From Bacillus sp. REN3 (lineage in GTDB: Bacteria > Bacillota > Bacilli > Bacillales > Cytobacillaceae), in assembly GCF_017912555.1 (NCBI RefSeq), contig NZ_JAERSD010000006.1, positions 1 through 64,000 of the forward strand: 64,000 nucleotides of DNA, given 5' to 3'. Numbering within the stretch: position 1 is the first letter of the stretch; every line of letters begins with the position of its first letter. Position numbers and translations under genes: made by a program. Shown here in pieces: positions 54,704 to 63,550 of the stretch. Under the pieces are notes generated by a model. The model was not told the origin of the DNA. It did no database searches and was given only the letters and a program-made list of their open reading frames with translations.

Positions 54704-56332
54704 ATGAAGCAGAAACTTGAAAACATGCCTTTATTTAACAAGCTGTTCATTTTTTCTTTTATGATTGCGATATTGGTAGTTGTTTCGATTATTGGAAGCA
54801 GTTTTTATCTCCAATCAAAACAGCTGAAAAGCCAGATTACAGAAAGGGCACAAGGCGTTGCCACCCTTTGGTCCGCTACGATCTCCCCTGAAGATATCCA
54901 TCATTCCGCCAAGCTCAGGCAGCTGGACCATCCATCGATGGTAAGGCTAGTCGAGCGCCTGACGATGGTGAATGAAAGGAACTCCTCGCTCCTTAATGGT
55001 TTTCTGGTATTGCCTGAAGAGTACCCTGGCGGGAAGGTCTTTGTGCTTGCAGCGGCAGATAGTTATCAGCTAGAGTCATTTAAATCACTGGTGTATTATA
55101 AAGCAGGCGAAGAGTTTTTGACGGCTTTTAATCAGGCAAAAGGAAAAGGCACTTTCCAAAGTACGGACATTTACAAGGATCAGTACGGCACTTGGATCAC
55201 CACCTTCGAACCAATCATTGATGAAAAGGGAGAAATCGCTGCGATACTTGGAATCGATGCGGATGCGTCGATGCTCAGGAAGAATCAATCCGAAATGTTA
55301 TTTATACTGTTGATGGAAATGGCAGTGATTATTTTAGGAGTGTATTTTGTCTTGAATTGGGGGTTGAAAAGAGGCCTTAAACCGGTAAATGATATGTTTT
55401 TCGGAATCAAGGAAATCAGCACTGGCAATTTCAGCGTCCGCTTGCCTGTCGAGGACCAATCGGAGCTTGGGCAGCTGAGTGACCGTTTTAATGAAATGGC
55501 TGAGCAGCTTTCACAGCTGTTTGAGAGGGTATCCGCTGCTTCCAGGCAATTAGGGCAAACAGCAATTCCAGTGAGTGAATCCATGCCGCTGGAGGAAGCA
55601 ATCGATCGGATGGAGGATATTTTTCAAAAAGCAAAACTCCAGCAAGAACTTCAGCGGGCGGAGAAAATGAATGCGATTGGCCAGCTTGCAGCATCAGTCG
55701 CACATGAGATCAGGAATCCTATGACGGTGGTAAAAGGATTCCTGCAAATATTCCTTGCAAAGGATTTGCCAGACGAAGAACGAATGTACATTAAATTGAT
55801 GATAGAAGAGCTTAATAGAGCAGAGACAATTATCAATGACTATTTGAGCCTGGCAAAACCCGATATTGGAAAGCTCGAAGTCATTGAAAGCAGGGATCTG
55901 GCAGAAAAAGTGATGGATTTAATGGTGTCTTATGCCATGTTATCCAAGAACATTTCCATACATACTGAAATAAAGGATGATATCAAAGTCAAAGGGAACA
56001 AGAATGAACTCAAGCAGGTGCTTATCAATATCCTCAAAAATGGCATCGAAGCCATGAACGATGGCGGCAGACTAACATTGATCATTGAAAAGCAGGAGGA
56101 ATTCGGCGTATTCAGAGTGATTGACACAGGAATAGGAATGACTGATGAGGAATTGACCAGGCTCGGCACTGCATTCTATTCTTTGAAGGAGCGGGGCACC
56201 GGTATGGGGCTGATGGTCTGTTATCAAATTGTCGAACGAATGAAGGGGCATATTAAGGTCACAAGCAAAAAAGGAGTGGGGACAACCTTTGAAATATTCG
56301 TCCCAATCATGTCCGAACCCAGGACGAAATAG
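54704..56332 (+). CDS. orphan membrane sensor histidine kinase
   Basis: 542 residues: membrane helix (about 12-35), extracytoplasmic Cache-like sensor (about 36-195, with LGIDADASML), second helix (about 200-220), HAMP, HisKA with the phosphorylated His near 332 (AASVAHEIRNPMTVVKG), and HATPase with VIDTGIGMTDEEL and GTGMGLMVCYQIV. Architecture matches Bacillus KinB/KinE-like kinases that have no adjacent response regulator, some of which feed Spo0F. No regulator gene adjoins. Signal unknown. Confidence 0.88.
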   Translation: MKQKLENMPLFNKLFIFSFMIAILVVVSIIGSSFYLQSKQLKSQITERAQGVATLWSATISPEDIHHSAKLRQLDHPSMVRLVERLTMVNERNSSLLNGFLVLPEEYPGGKVFVLAAADSYQLESFKSLVYYKAGEEFLTAFNQAKGKGTFQSTDIYKDQYGTWITTFEPIIDEKGEIAAILGIDADASMLRKNQSEMLFILLMEMAVIILGVYFVLNWGLKRGLKPVNDMFFGIKEISTGNFSVRLPVEDQSELGQLSDRFNEMAEQLSQLFERVSAASRQLGQTAIPVSESMPLEEAIDRMEDIFQKAKLQQELQRAEKMNAIGQLAASVAHEIRNPMTVVKGFLQIFLAKDLPDEERMYIKLMIEELNRAETIINDYLSLAKPDIGKLEVIESRDLAEKVMDLMVSYAMLSKNISIHTEIKDDIKVKGNKNELKQVLINILKNGIEAMNDGGRLTLIIEKQEEFGVFRVIDTGIGMTDEELTRLGTAFYSLKERGTGMGLMVCYQIVERMKGHIKVTSKKGVGTTFEIFVPIMSEPRTK

Positions 56333-56448
56333 CCTGATGCAAAAAAGATTGTTTGCTTTTTCACCGTTTTCCCCTAGCTTTTCCTTCCTTCTATCAAAAA
56401 CGTTTGCTAGAATGAGGGATGATAGTAATAAGGACTGAAGGTGAGCAG

Positions 56449-57024
56449 ATGAAAAAAGTATATTTGTTTCTCTTGATTGGAGTTTCCATTTTATTGGCCT
56501 CTGGATGCGGAAACAAGATTGAAGGGGCTAAAAACTATCCAATTGAAGAATTTAAGTTTACAAGCCATGAGGGGAAACAGTTCGGCACAAAGGATCTGGA
56601 GGGCAAGATATGGATTGCGGATTTCGTCTTCACGAATTGCGCGGATGTTTGTCCCCCAATGACTGCAAATATGTTGAAACTTCAGGACAAAGTGAAAGAG
56701 GAAGGCTTGAAGGATGTCGAATTCGTATCTTTCAGTGTCGATCCGGAAGTAGATGATCCCGAGACGCTGGCCGCGTATGGGAAACAATTCAATGTGGATT
56801 TTGCAAATTGGACGTTCCTGACAGGTTATAGCCAGGAAGACATTGAAACGTTCGCAAAGGAAAACTTCAAGACAATCGTCAAAAAACCTCAAGAAGGAGA
56901 CCAGGTAATCCACGGCACCGATTTCTATCTTGTTGATCAGGATTCTAAAATGGTGAAGTATTATACCGGACTCAAAGAAGTACCGTTTGATGAAATCATT
57001 AAGGATATAAAAGCTCTTCAATAG
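56449..57024 (+). CDS. ypmQ: Sco-type copper chaperone lipoprotein (YpmQ)
   Basis: 191 residues: lipoprotein signal with lipobox LLASGC (Cys20), thioredoxin fold, copper ligands Cys64 and Cys68 (NCADVC) and His155 (VIHGTDFY). Delivers copper to the CuA centre of cytochrome c oxidase. ATG at 56449 follows AAGGTGAG. Implies a caa3/aa3-type oxidase elsewhere, a possible partner of the H2-derived electron flow. Confidence 0.93.
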   Translation: MKKVYLFLLIGVSILLASGCGNKIEGAKNYPIEEFKFTSHEGKQFGTKDLEGKIWIADFVFTNCADVCPPMTANMLKLQDKVKEEGLKDVEFVSFSVDPEVDDPETLAAYGKQFNVDFANWTFLTGYSQEDIETFAKENFKTIVKKPQEGDQVIHGTDFYLVDQDSKMVKYYTGLKEVPFDEIIKDIKALQ

Positions 57025-57049
57025 ACCGCGTCAGTGGTCTATTTTTTTT
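57021..57049 (+). terminator. intrinsic terminator overlapping the ypmQ stop
   Basis: ATAGACC and GGTCTAT form a 7-bp stem with an eight-base loop followed by eight T. Confidence 0.75.
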
Positions 57050-57140
57050 CAATATACTATAATATTCAAGCGAACTTTTTATCCAAATCAGCATTTACGT
57101 GAAAAATGGACTAATTTTTACAGGCAGGTGAATCGAAAGT

Positions 57141-57944
57141 ATGAGGAAACTCACCTTACTTTGTTTATTGCTGGCAGTTTTTTTGGTATCCTGTGCCCCG
57201 TTTGACAGCAAGGAGAATGGGAAATTTAATAGAATAAAGGAAACTGGCATGGAAGTGAAGGAATCGTTCCCCCGTTCTTTTTTTCCGAAAGATATTAACG
57301 TTGTTGCGGCAGGTGATTCATTGACACAGGGTGTAGGCGACAGCACGGATTCCGGAGGATATATCCCATACCTGAAAGCACAGCTTGAAGATGAGCAATC
57401 CATAAAAAAAGCGCATTTTGAAAATTTTGGTGTGAGGGGAAACAGGACTGAGCAGCTTCAGGAAAGACTTGAGGGCAAAAAATTCAAATCTTCCATCAGG
57501 CAGGCGGATTTGATTATTTTGACGATTGGCGGAAATGATTTGATGAAAGTCGTAAGAGAAAATTTCTCGGGGCTTGAACTTGATCAGTTTCAATCAGAGC
57601 AGTTGGTTTTTAAAGAAAAGCTGCAAGCAATCTTTATGACGATCCGGAACGAGAACCCTGAAGCCCCTATTGTACTGATCGGCCTTTATAATCCATTTTA
57701 CCATTGGTTTTCAGATGTTGAGGAAATGAATCAAATCATCAATGAATGGAATCAACAAAGCAGGACATTGGTTAGGCAGGATGGCAATGCCTATTTTGTC
57801 GACATCCATGACATCTTCCTGAATAATGAGGAGAACTTGCTGTATTCTGATTATTTCCATCCGAACGACAGAGGTTATCAGCTGATCGCTGACAGGGTAT
57901 TTGATATGCTCGACACGAGCGTCCTGCATTCTTTAGGGGAATAA
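57141..57944 (+). CDS. ypmR: SGNH/GDSL lipase-like lipoprotein (YpmR)
   Basis: 267 residues: lipobox FLVSC (Cys18), SGNH blocks AAGDSLTQGVGD (Ser60), GVRGNRTEQL, IGGNDL and DYFHPNDRG (catalytic Asp/His). Probably a surface-anchored esterase. Synteny with B. subtilis ypmR between ypmQ and ypmS. GGCAGGTGA precedes the ATG. Confidence 0.9.
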   Translation: MRKLTLLCLLLAVFLVSCAPFDSKENGKFNRIKETGMEVKESFPRSFFPKDINVVAAGDSLTQGVGDSTDSGGYIPYLKAQLEDEQSIKKAHFENFGVRGNRTEQLQERLEGKKFKSSIRQADLIILTIGGNDLMKVVRENFSGLELDQFQSEQLVFKEKLQAIFMTIRNENPEAPIVLIGLYNPFYHWFSDVEEMNQIINEWNQQSRTLVRQDGNAYFVDIHDIFLNNEENLLYSDYFHPNDRGYQLIADRVFDMLDTSVLHSLGE

Positions 57945-57979
57945 ATAGAGGAGCAAGGAAAGAGGAGTTAGATGAATTT

Positions 57980-58561
57980 ATGAAAAATTATTGGAAAGTC
58001 GGTTTCTTTATTTTGCTGGGCTTGGTGGCGGCTGGTATCATTGGAATCTTTGTCCTCGCTGCAGCGCCAGTTGATGATTCAAAACTGCAAAAGTCAAAGA
58101 AGGCTTCAATAGCAGATGATGTCGCTTTTGAAGTAAAGACGAACAAGCGTGATTTAAACAGGGTCATCAATCATTATCTGGAAGAGGAGGCCAAGGGAAG
58201 CAACATGGATTACGATGTATTGCTGACGGATGAAGTCGAGCTATATGGGACAATGCCTTTTTTCAGCGATGAACTGGAATTAAAGCTGGCGTTTGAACCA
58301 GAAGCATTGGAAAATGGAGATATGGTCCTGAAACAAAGGTCCATCTCAGTTGGGCGGTTAAGGCTTCCTGTGTCAACTGTGCTTAAATTTGTCCAAAAAG
58401 GATATAATCTTCCAGATGCCGTGAATATTCAGCCTGAAGAAGAACTTGTATATATTACAATGGATAATCTTAAGTTGAAGAGTGACATCAAAGTCCGCGT
58501 CAATCAAGTGGATTTAAAGAAGGACAACATCCGATTCACTATATACGCACCTGCAGATTAA
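57980..58561 (+). CDS. ypmS: YpmS-like membrane-anchored protein (DUF2140)
   Basis: 193 residues with one N-terminal membrane helix (VGFFILLGLVAAGIIGIFVLAAA) and an extracytoplasmic beta-rich domain (DVLLTDEVELYGTMPFF, SISVGRLRLPVSTVLKFV), as in YpmS/DUF2140. GAGGAG lies upstream. Function unknown; probably cotranscribed with ypmR. Confidence 0.87.
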   Translation: MKNYWKVGFFILLGLVAAGIIGIFVLAAAPVDDSKLQKSKKASIADDVAFEVKTNKRDLNRVINHYLEEEAKGSNMDYDVLLTDEVELYGTMPFFSDELELKLAFEPEALENGDMVLKQRSISVGRLRLPVSTVLKFVQKGYNLPDAVNIQPEEELVYITMDNLKLKSDIKVRVNQVDLKKDNIRFTIYAPAD

Positions 58562-58580
58562 TCATTCTTTTTTTCATGAT

Positions 58581-58618
58581 AAAGCCGGCCTGGTTCATCC
58601 CCCAGGGCGGCTTTTTTC
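58581..58618 (+). terminator. intrinsic terminator of ypmR-ypmS
   Basis: AAAGCCG-CCTGG pairs with CCAGG-CGGCTTT around a short loop, followed by six T. Confidence 0.75.
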
Positions 58619-58677
58619 TTTCATTGTAGCGAGCCATGATAAGAAAGGAAAGAACCGCACCTTCTTCAATATTGATT

Positions 58678-59439
58678 TTACTCCGGCAATAGTATGGCCT
58701 CCAGTGGCCTTTTCCCTTCGACTGTGCCTACAGCAAAAATAGTATAGGCAATGTTCGGCTGCAACTTGAGTTCAGGAATCACCAGGATGGCCTCGTCCGT
58801 TCCAGATGTCCTTGCTTCAAGCGAAACTGTCATCGGCATCATTCCAAGATAGCCAGTCGCCTGCCTGAATGAAACGTCAGGAAAAATGACATCCCTGTCT
58901 TTAACAGCAAGATCAACCGCTGGAGCATCCGGACAGAGGTGGATGAACCTAGCCTTTGTTTCCCCAGCAGGAGTATAAGGTTGATCACTGAATGTAAGGA
59001 GTCGTAACTTTGGGGAGATTCCTATAACAGCAGAAGTGTATATTTTGCCTGGGGCTACAGTGATTTTCTTACTGATGACCGTTGATACGGACTGTCCGGC
59101 TGGGTATATATCAATCTGATATCGTCCAGGAGGGAGCTGCATATGGCTGCAGCTGTTTTTGTAGTCGAAGTCCCTCAGTACCCTGCTTCCATTGATATAA
59201 ATATCGACTTTATCCACATCAGGAGAAGCATGAAGGAACCTTAGCCTCGCTTCCCCGCTTCCAGGTCTTGTAATGGGATGTCCGTCATGCATAAACTGGA
59301 TAGCCTTTCTAAGATTCCTTAGGTGTTTGTGATAATACTTGACATGCAAATTTGGATCCTGGTATTTATAATAGTCTGCAAGCAAGGAATACATGGCCGC
59401 TTTATGGAAGTAGTCATCCCCGGTTCTAAAAGTAGTCAT
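58678..59439 (-). CDS. DUF4397 domain protein
   Basis: About 253 residues. After an N-terminal helical region (about 1-60), two DUF4397 repeats follow: ARLRFLHASPDVDKVDIYING... and KARFIHLCPDAPAVDLAV... (given in part), predicted beta sandwiches. ATG at 59439 follows AGGAG by eight bases. No signal peptide is visible, unusual since many DUF4397 proteins are surface-exposed. Function unknown. Confidence 0.82.
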   Translation of the reverse strand: MTTFRTGDDYFHKAAMYSLLADYYKYQDPNLHVKYYHKHLRNLRKAIQFMHDGHPITRPGSGEARLRFLHASPDVDKVDIYINGSRVLRDFDYKNSCSHMQLPPGRYQIDIYPAGQSVSTVISKKITVAPGKIYTSAVIGISPKLRLLTFSDQPYTPAGETKARFIHLCPDAPAVDLAVKDRDVIFPDVSFRQATGYLGMMPMTVSLEARTSGTDEAILVIPELKLQPNIAYTIFAVGTVEGKRPLEAILLPE

Positions 59440-59595
59440 CCCTCTCACTCCTATATAATTCTGGTTATCCTCCTTAAAATATGCAGTTTAGGCATGTCAT
59501 GTGTGGAAAGTGTAAAGTTGATTCAGAATTTTGTTTACAATTATGCCGTGTTACCATATACTGAACATATTCATTCGAAAGGCAGGTGGCGTGCA

Positions 59596-59670
59596 ATGAA
59601 AAAAGTGACTGTAATATTTAAGTTGGTGATTAACGATTGCACAGCCCATCAGCATTTGGCGGATTTTTGA
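59596..59670 (+). CDS. possible 24-residue leader-like peptide
   Basis: CAGGTGG lies six bases before an ATG that opens 24 codons. The reading frame runs into one arm of an inverted repeat: CACAGCCCAT (59640-59649) and ATGGGCTGTG (59702-59711), a perfect 10-base pair. The arrangement resembles a translated leader followed by a hairpin, but no gene lies close behind it. Confidence 0.3.
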   Translation: MKKVTVIFKLVINDCTAHQHLADF

Positions 59671-59730
59671 TATCCTGTCCCTTTTTATATGCTTACCAAC
59701 CATGGGCTGTGTTGCCTATGGTTTTTATTT

Positions 59731-59868
59731 GTGTTAAACCAGTTGCTGCCGACAGTGCTGATTAGCCCGGAAAGCTGGGGCAACAGTTCGCGAAATGAAC
59801 TGGTGAATGCTGGTTCAATGTCCTCGGCATAAGGCGGGCAAAAACAATTCGACAGCCACGTTTAACAC
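59731..59868. repeat. 138-base element with perfect 9-base inverted ends
   Basis: GTGTTAAAC (59731-59739) and GTTTAACAC (59860-59868) bound a stretch with no gene. The right end reads CGACAGCCACGTTTAACAC, like the flank of the dispersed Bacillaceae repeat remembered as ATCAACAGCCACGTTTAAC. It is likely a decayed, shortened copy. Confidence 0.45.
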
Positions 59869-59914
59869 TGATCCTTATTTTTAGGGATTAAGCATATGGA
59901 GGGAAAAAAGAAAG

Positions 59915-60991
59915 ATGAAGAACCTTGAAAAGATCGGACTTACCAAGGAGCTAAAGAGTCATTTCAATGAATATCGAAAAAAAGGGCTCTCCCTTGGCAG
60001 GGTTGCCCTTGAACATAAAAAGTCATTCAGAGTCTGGCTCGAGAAAGGCGACTATTTGTGTACACTTGCCGGAAAGTTCACATTTGGTGCTTCAGTACGG
60101 GAAGACCTTCCGGCCGTTGGCGATTGGGTAGCAGTTAAAACATTCCCCGGGGAGCCTCTAGGGACGATCCAGGCGATATTGCCGCGAAAGAGTAAGTTTT
60201 CCCGCAAAACAGCCGGACTGGTTATAGAAGAGCAGATTGTTGCATCCAATGTGGATACAGTTTTTCTTATCAGCTCTTTAAATGATGATTTGAATTTGCG
60301 CAGGATTGAACGTTATTTGCTCCTCGCATGGGAAAGTGGTGCGAATCCTGTAGTTGTTCTTAGTAAGTCGGATTTGGTACCTTCCACGGTGGATACGAAA
60401 ATCAGTGAGGTTTCAAGTGTCGCTCTTGGAGTGCCGGTCATCGCTGTAAGTGTGTACGATCAAACTGGAATGGAGGAATTAAGCAAATACCTCATACCTG
60501 GCAAGACAATTGCCTTGATAGGTTCCTCTGGAGTTGGAAAATCAAGCCTGGTAAATTACCTTGCGGGTTATGAAAAACAGCAAGTGAAGGATATACGCGA
60601 AAACGACCATAAAGGCAAGCATACGACTACCCATCGGGAACTGATCCAGCTTGAAGGCGAAGCATTGTTGATTGATACTCCGGGAATGAGGGAAATTCAG
60701 CTATGGACGGGAGAAGAAGGTGTAAGTGAAAGCTTTCCGGATATTGAAGAGTATGCCTGTGCTTGCAAATTCAGGGATTGCAGGCATGTTAACGAACCAG
60801 GCTGCGCAGTCAGGAAAGCGATCAGCGAAGGAATTCTTGATGAGAAGAGACTGAATAACTACAACAAACTGCTGAAAGAGTTAGCTTTTATCAATAGGAA
60901 AATTGACAGCAAGTCACAGGCAGATATGAAGCGGACCTGGAAAAACACCAATAAAGAGTTGCGCCGAAAAGCAAAATTCAAGGGGAAATAG
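59915..60991 (+). CDS. rsgA: RsgA-type circularly permuted GTPase
   Basis: 358 residues: OB-fold N-terminus, permuted G motifs in the order G4 (SKSD, about 150), G1 (GSSGVGKSS, about 206), G3 (DTPGMRE, about 255), then the zinc site CACKFRDCRHVNEPGC. RsgA assists 30S subunit maturation. It is about 60 residues longer than typical Bacillus RsgA (YloQ, about 298) and lies outside the usual prkC-rsgA-rpe locus, so it is probably a second paralogue. Confidence 0.88.
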   Translation: MKNLEKIGLTKELKSHFNEYRKKGLSLGRVALEHKKSFRVWLEKGDYLCTLAGKFTFGASVREDLPAVGDWVAVKTFPGEPLGTIQAILPRKSKFSRKTAGLVIEEQIVASNVDTVFLISSLNDDLNLRRIERYLLLAWESGANPVVVLSKSDLVPSTVDTKISEVSSVALGVPVIAVSVYDQTGMEELSKYLIPGKTIALIGSSGVGKSSLVNYLAGYEKQQVKDIRENDHKGKHTTTHRELIQLEGEALLIDTPGMREIQLWTGEEGVSESFPDIEEYACACKFRDCRHVNEPGCAVRKAISEGILDEKRLNNYNKLLKELAFINRKIDSKSQADMKRTWKNTNKELRRKAKFKGK

Positions 60992-61182
60992 TTTTTCCGT
61001 AGAAGAGGTTGACGTGCCTGGCGATCATGGCGCGGCATTGAATGATTAAGATATAACTTGGAAAAGACACGACCTGAGATTATCGGATACGCAGTTTTTC
61101 ACGCAGACATCACAGTGTAAATGATTAAGGATGCAAAAGATATTGAAACTAATAGAATAATTTAATTGAGTATACTATTCCG

Positions 61183-61229
61183 AAGCTTGTTTTGAATCAT
61201 CTTTTTTCAAAACAAGCTTTTGCTTTTGT
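61183..61229 (+). terminator. strong intrinsic terminator between the rsgA paralogue and msrA
   Basis: AAGCTTGTTTTGAA and TTCAAAACAAGCTT form a perfect 14-bp stem with a nine-base loop, followed by a T-rich tail. It lies 190 bases after rsgA, so it might instead be in the msrA leader. The rest of this 340-base gap shows no gene. Confidence 0.75.
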
Positions 61230-61329
61230 CCAAATTTTATGTTCCAGGAACCCTGATCTGCCTTCTCGATGGGATTTTTGCTTTAAAAGTTATACAATAG
61301 GGAATAAGTATGCAGGTGAGGTGTTGAAT

Positions 61330-61884
61330 ATGGAAAACAAAAAACTGGAGCTTGCTACATTTGCAGGCGGATGTTTCTGGTGCATGGTAAAACCATTCGA
61401 TGAACAGCCAGGGATTGAAAAGGTTGTATCAGGCTATACAGGAGGGTCAACAGTGAACCCTACATATGAGCAAGTATGCAGCGATACAACAGGCCATTAC
61501 GAGGCAGTACAGATTACCTTCGATCCTGCTGTTTTCCCATATAAGAAATTGCTTGAACTCTTTTGGCAGCAGATTGATCCCACTGACCCTGACGGCCAAT
61601 TTTTTGATCGTGGAACATCTTATCGGACCGCGATATTCTACCATTCGGAAGAACAGCGGATGGAAGCCGAGACTTCAAGAAGGGCGCTTGAAGAAAGCGG
61701 CAGATTCGACAGGCCGATTGTGACGGAAATATTGGAAGCCAGGACTTTCTATCCTGCAGAAGATTATCACCAGAATTTTTACAAGAGAAATCCAAAAAGG
61801 TACAATGCTTATCATAAAGGTTCTGGCAGGGGAAACTTTATCAGGCTGCATTGGGGGGGGATTGACGATGAAAAAGGACGATGA
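61330..61884 (+). CDS. msrA: peptide methionine sulfoxide reductase A
   Basis: 184 residues. Catalytic Cys15 in AGGCFWC and the conserved YTGG and GHYEAVQI segments. Reduces methionine-S-sulfoxide. ATG at 61330 follows GGTGAGG; earlier in-frame codons include the terminator hairpin. Overlaps msrB by 17 bases. Confidence 0.95.
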   Translation: MENKKLELATFAGGCFWCMVKPFDEQPGIEKVVSGYTGGSTVNPTYEQVCSDTTGHYEAVQITFDPAVFPYKKLLELFWQQIDPTDPDGQFFDRGTSYRTAIFYHSEEQRMEAETSRRALEESGRFDRPIVTEILEARTFYPAEDYHQNFYKRNPKRYNAYHKGSGRGNFIRLHWGGIDDEKGR

Positions 61885-62302
61885 GGTATTGAAAAGAAGA
61901 TTGACCCCGATTCAATATGAAGTGACTCGGAACAACGGAACAGAGCCGCCGTTCCGGAACGAATATTGGAATGAATCGAGGGAAGGCATATATGTGGATA
62001 TTGTATCAGGAAAGCCGTTATTCAGCTCTCTTGATAAATATGATGCAGGGTGCGGCTGGCCTAGCTTCACGAAGTCAATTGATGAAGAGGAAATCATTGA
62101 AAAGCAGGATTTAAGCCATTTCATGGTCCGAACGGAAGTAAGGAGCAAAACAGCTGATTCACATCTCGGCCATGTATTCGACGACGGACCGGGGGAATCA
62201 GGGCTGCGATACTGCATCAATTCCGCAGCACTAAGGTTCATACCGAAGGAAAAGTTATCCGAAGAAGGATATGGACAATATCTAAAGTTTTTCGAGGATT
62301 AA
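61868..62302 (+). CDS. msrB: peptide methionine-R-sulfoxide reductase
   Basis: 144 residues. [19 protein letters not shown] and the catalytic cysteine in [11 protein letters not shown]. The zinc-binding CxxC pairs present in some MsrB proteins are absent, as in B. subtilis. GGGGGGGGA precedes the ATG at 61868, inside msrA. Confidence 0.95.
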   Translation: MKKDDEVLKRRLTPIQYEVTRNNGTEPPFRNEYWNESREGIYVDIVSGKPLFSSLDKYDAGCGWPSFTKSIDEEEIIEKQDLSHFMVRTEVRSKTADSHLGHVFDDGPGESGLRYCINSAALRFIPKEKLSEEGYGQYLKFFED

Positions 62303-62332
62303 TTCCTAGTAAATAAAGAAAGGATGATAGAA

Positions 62333-62833
62333 ATGTTCAAGAAATTATTTGGGAAAAAAGAAGAACCAGTCAAGAATGTAAAAATGCTCTCTCCGATAAC
62401 AGGTAACGCTGTTTCTCTGGATCAAGTACCTGACCCTGTATTTTCTGAAAAAATGATGGGTGACGGTATTGCCATCGAGCCCTCTGAGGGAGTAGTCGTT
62501 TCCCCGGTCGATGGTGAAATTTTGCAGGTATTCCCTACAAAACATGCTGTTGGGATCAAAGCCAAGAATGGCGCGGAAATTTTGATTCATATTGGTCTTG
62601 AGACAGTGTCCCTGAAAGGTGAGGGGTTTGAGACCCACGTAAAACAAGGGGATACTGTTTCAGCAGGGGACAAGCTGGTGACATTCGATTTGAATGTCAT
62701 CGGTGAAAAGGCGAAGAGCACGATTACACCAGTGATCATTACAAATACGGATCAGGCTGCTTCACTTGAAAAGTTAGCTGAAGGAAGAGTTGAAGCAGGA
62801 AAGACACCTTTGCTGGAAGTAATCTTTGATTGA
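62333..62833 (+). CDS. ypqE: PTS EIIA-Glc-like protein (YpqE)
   Basis: 166 residues, single EIIA-Glc domain: SPITGNAVSLDQVPDPVFSEKMMGDG, His71 and the phosphorylated His86 in ILIHIGLETV. A stand-alone crr-like phosphocarrier; in B. subtilis YpqE can phosphorylate domains of other PTS permeases. ATG at 62333 follows AGAAAGGA; an ATG at 62324 is possible. Confidence 0.9.
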   Translation: MFKKLFGKKEEPVKNVKMLSPITGNAVSLDQVPDPVFSEKMMGDGIAIEPSEGVVVSPVDGEILQVFPTKHAVGIKAKNGAEILIHIGLETVSLKGEGFETHVKQGDTVSAGDKLVTFDLNVIGEKAKSTITPVIITNTDQAASLEKLAEGRVEAGKTPLLEVIFD

Positions 62834-62850
62834 TCTTGATTATATTGCAA

Positions 62851-62878
62851 ACAGCCGCTGTGAGTCAGCGGCTGTTTC
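62851..62878. terminator. bidirectional terminator including the DUF502 stop codon
   Basis: ACAGCCGCTG and CAGCGGCTGT form a perfect 10-bp stem with a five-base loop. The minus-strand stop codon lies in the loop region. Confidence 0.85.
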
Positions 62879-63467
62879 CGTTGATATAGGTATTTTTCTT
62901 TGTTGCCATGCCGCCAGATAGGATGAACTTCATTGCATCCTCAGCTTTGACATCGATCATCTCCACTTGTTCTTTTGGGATCAAAAAAGTAAAGCCGGCC
63001 ACCTGGAAGGTTTGCGGGATATAGACAGCGATATGGTGTGTCAATGGCTCATAAAAGGACTCCAGGCTTTCAGAGGTTATGAAACCGAGGCTCTTCATGT
63101 TGGTGCCTGGAATCGTAACAAGGGCTACCTTCGAGAAGGATTTCTTTTCTCCAAGAAAAGAATGAACCGTGTCTTTGATGACTGAATAAATCGTCTTGAC
63201 AAATGGGATTTTTTCGAGAAAACGATCAACCAGCCTGATCAGGCTCCCTATAATGAACCGTGTAGAAAGCCAGCCAAGAACGGTTATTAGGACTAATGTG
63301 GCAGCAAGTCCAATACCCGGAATATAACTTTCCTTTAGATGTGGCTTTAGGACATTGCCAAGCAAGCTATCCAAAAAAATAAACGTTTTATAGATGACAA
63401 AGATGACAAGGATAATCGGGACAATCGTAAGTACCCCATTAACGAAATTTTTCAATAGGCTCTTCAT
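62865..63467 (-). CDS. DUF502 family membrane protein
   Basis: 200 residues with two N-terminal membrane helices (VLTIVPIILVIFVIYKTFIFL; GIGLAATLVLITVLGWLSTRF), the PFVKTIYSVIKDTVHSF segment and VALVTIPGTNMKSLGFITSE, typical of DUF502. Function unknown. GGAG lies upstream of the ATG. Confidence 0.88.
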   Translation of the reverse strand: MKSLLKNFVNGVLTIVPIILVIFVIYKTFIFLDSLLGNVLKPHLKESYIPGIGLAATLVLITVLGWLSTRFIIGSLIRLVDRFLEKIPFVKTIYSVIKDTVHSFLGEKKSFSKVALVTIPGTNMKSLGFITSESLESFYEPLTHHIAVYIPQTFQVAGFTFLIPKEQVEMIDVKAEDAMKFILSGGMATKKNTYINGNSR

Positions 63468-63550
63468 TGGTAACTCCTATTCTTAATGTTATGGGAGTAA
63501 CATACACTGTTTTAACCCGGATATCAATAAAATTTTATGATTGCAAGCCT

